Assembly: GCF_015706575.1 (NCBI RefSeq)
Contig: NW_024037072.1
Location: forward strand, 22,135,162-22,199,161
Direction: 5' to 3'
Length of the DNA stretch: 64,000 nucleotides
DNA from: Patiria miniata
Lineage: Eukaryota; Echinodermata; Asteroidea; Valvatida; Asterinidae
Shown here: positions 1 to 64,000 of the stretch, one piece after another
Position numbering within the stretch: position 1 is the stretch's first letter
Layout of the letters: each line of letters starts with the position of its first letter
Notes under the pieces: model-generated
Told to the model about the DNA's origin: nothing
The model's input: only the letters and a program-made list of their open reading frames with translations
The model's database searches: none
Made by a program: the position numbers and the translations under genes

Positions 1-62
1 TCCCCACACTCATGACAGGGAAAGAGGGAGATGAAGACCACTGAAATGCCACTGCTGCCATG

Positions 63-83
63 CCCCCCCCCCCCCCCCCCCCC
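63..83. repeat. Poly-C homopolymer (21 nt)
   Basis: A run of 21 C residues. Similar G/C runs sit at 17150, 34797 and 48357. They are simple repeats and may be length-uncertain in the assembly. Confidence 0.85.
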
Positions 84-435
84 GGCACCCATGCAGAGAT
101 ACAGCAGTTTTGGGTAAATTCATATGAAAATCACTTACCCAGTGCATGCCGAGGCAGGGACTGTGTTACTGGTACATTGTAAGTTTTCCAACATTTGGAA
201 CATTTTGGGCTATCGAGTGTTTCCACTACGTTTTTGGTCCCCCATAAAGGTATCATAAAAGTGTTGTGTGCTCCCCACAACTCCATATCTACATATACAT
301 GGCCTAATGGCAACAATGGGGTTCTGACAACAGTAGGGACAAGGGGACAAGCTGGTCGATAGAATTTTACCCAACAAATGCACACTACCGGGTTAGGAAT
401 TTCCAAAGACAGAAGGGAGAACAAAATCGGGAAAT

Positions 436-588
436 CAATATTAGGTTTTGCCCTTCACCGACGTATAAACATTGTATACCTCCTGAGTGAAAGTTGGGAA
501 AAAATCACTAGGGTGGGACTCGAACCCACAACCTCCTGCTTTCTAGTGCAGACGTCTCACCACTGAGCTTCCGGGATCGGTCGGGAAA
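436..588 (-). mobile_element. tRNA-headed SINE, family S1, copy 1
   Basis: On the minus strand the copy has an A-box-like AGCTCAGTGG, a B box GGGTTCGAGTCCC, then the S1 body and the 3' end GGGCAAAACCT. The same sequence recurs at 14222, 45555 and 59496. It is a truncated copy and not a functional tRNA gene, because no acceptor stem can be formed. Confidence 0.75.
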
Positions 589-737
589 GTAAAGTTTACA
601 ATTGTGGTACCCCCCAACTACCCACGTGTATGGTGCCTGAGAGTGAATACAGTGTATCAGGCACACAGGAGCTTCTGTGAGTGGTCATACAGCGCCACCT
701 ACTGTTCCTACAGAGTTCGATCTCCTTTTTGACTTAC

Positions 738-63721
<62,984 letters not shown>

Positions 63722-63835
63722 CTGTCAACACAACAAGCATCTTTTATAAACATTGATATGTAACATGATACGGCGGTCGGGATATGATGTATATCTTGAT
63801 TAGTTTGTGAACTTAAGTTCTGGAGGTGTTTGACA

Positions 63836-64000
63836 TCTGTATATATTGTCTCCAGAGACAGCAGTGTCAACACCATGCTGAGTAAACTGGGTTGGGAGTC
63901 TCTACAACACCGAAGAGCCATCTCCAAAGTCACAATGATGTAACGGATCACCAACAAACTCATCGACATCCCAGACAACCACCTTATCCCGGTCAACTCA
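63836..64000 (+). mobile_element. CR1/L2-like LINE, ORF2 fragment running off the window
   Basis: The plus frame reads RDSSVNTMLSKLGWESLQHR, RAISKVTMM, a stop, then RITNKLIDIPDNHLIPVNS. This is the segment that precedes the WNSLP tail in CR1/L2-type ORF2. It is broken by a stop codon. Confidence 0.8.

Noticed and set aside
685..737. Extension of exon 28 to the in-frame stop upstream of 738
   Set aside because: The frame stays open but the sequence after EEAH no longer resembles the family and a consensus GTAAGT donor lies at 732-737.

Overview
This is eukaryotic, intron-rich metazoan DNA, most likely from an invertebrate deuterostome; an echinoderm is my best guess, and amphioxus or a hemichordate is not excluded. 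The reasons are 28 short exons with canonical splice sites, AT-rich introns full of short palindromic DNA transposons, tRNA-headed SINEs with marine-invertebrate style bodies, CR1-, RTE- and Ty3/gypsy-type remnants, and very frequent TACATGTA and TACCGGTA words. No species-specific marker was seen.

One large gene fills the window on the minus strand: the HEATR5 (HEATR5A/HEATR5B, yeast Laa1) gene. 28 consecutive internal exons were placed from 63721 down to 738. All junction phases agree, and together they encode about 1,687 residues without a frameshift. The first exons (roughly the N-terminal 280 residues by comparison with the vertebrate protein) lie beyond 64000. The last exon or exons lie before position 1. 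Five very short or poorly visible exons (49898-49997, 44113-44181, 29263-29331, 33311-33439, 34154-34288) were found by homology plus splice sites. One intron (41769 to 40888) uses a GC donor.

A second gene is nested inside the intron at 10095-15718 on the opposite strand. It is an intronless rhodopsin-class GPCR of 330 residues (13184-14176).

Everything else is introns. They hold TTAA-flanked MITE families (called A, B and C here), TA-flanked foldback elements, piggyBac-like, PIF/Harbinger-like and pogo-like MITEs, at least three tRNA-headed SINE families, LINE tails, one Ty3/gypsy gag-pol remnant, and several nested insertions whose target duplications can be read directly. The recurring oddity is what happens at the splice boundaries of the HEATR5 gene. 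At three of them a local tandem array has formed: partial copies of an exon start, partial copies of an exon end, and a 44-bp satellite seeded by a SINE next to a donor. At one donor a 172-bp MITE inserted eleven bases into the intron.

The two genes have no obvious functional link. HEATR5 proteins act with the AP-1 clathrin adaptor in endosome/Golgi traffic; the GPCR is an orphan plasma-membrane receptor. No bacterial, CRISPR or phage system is present.
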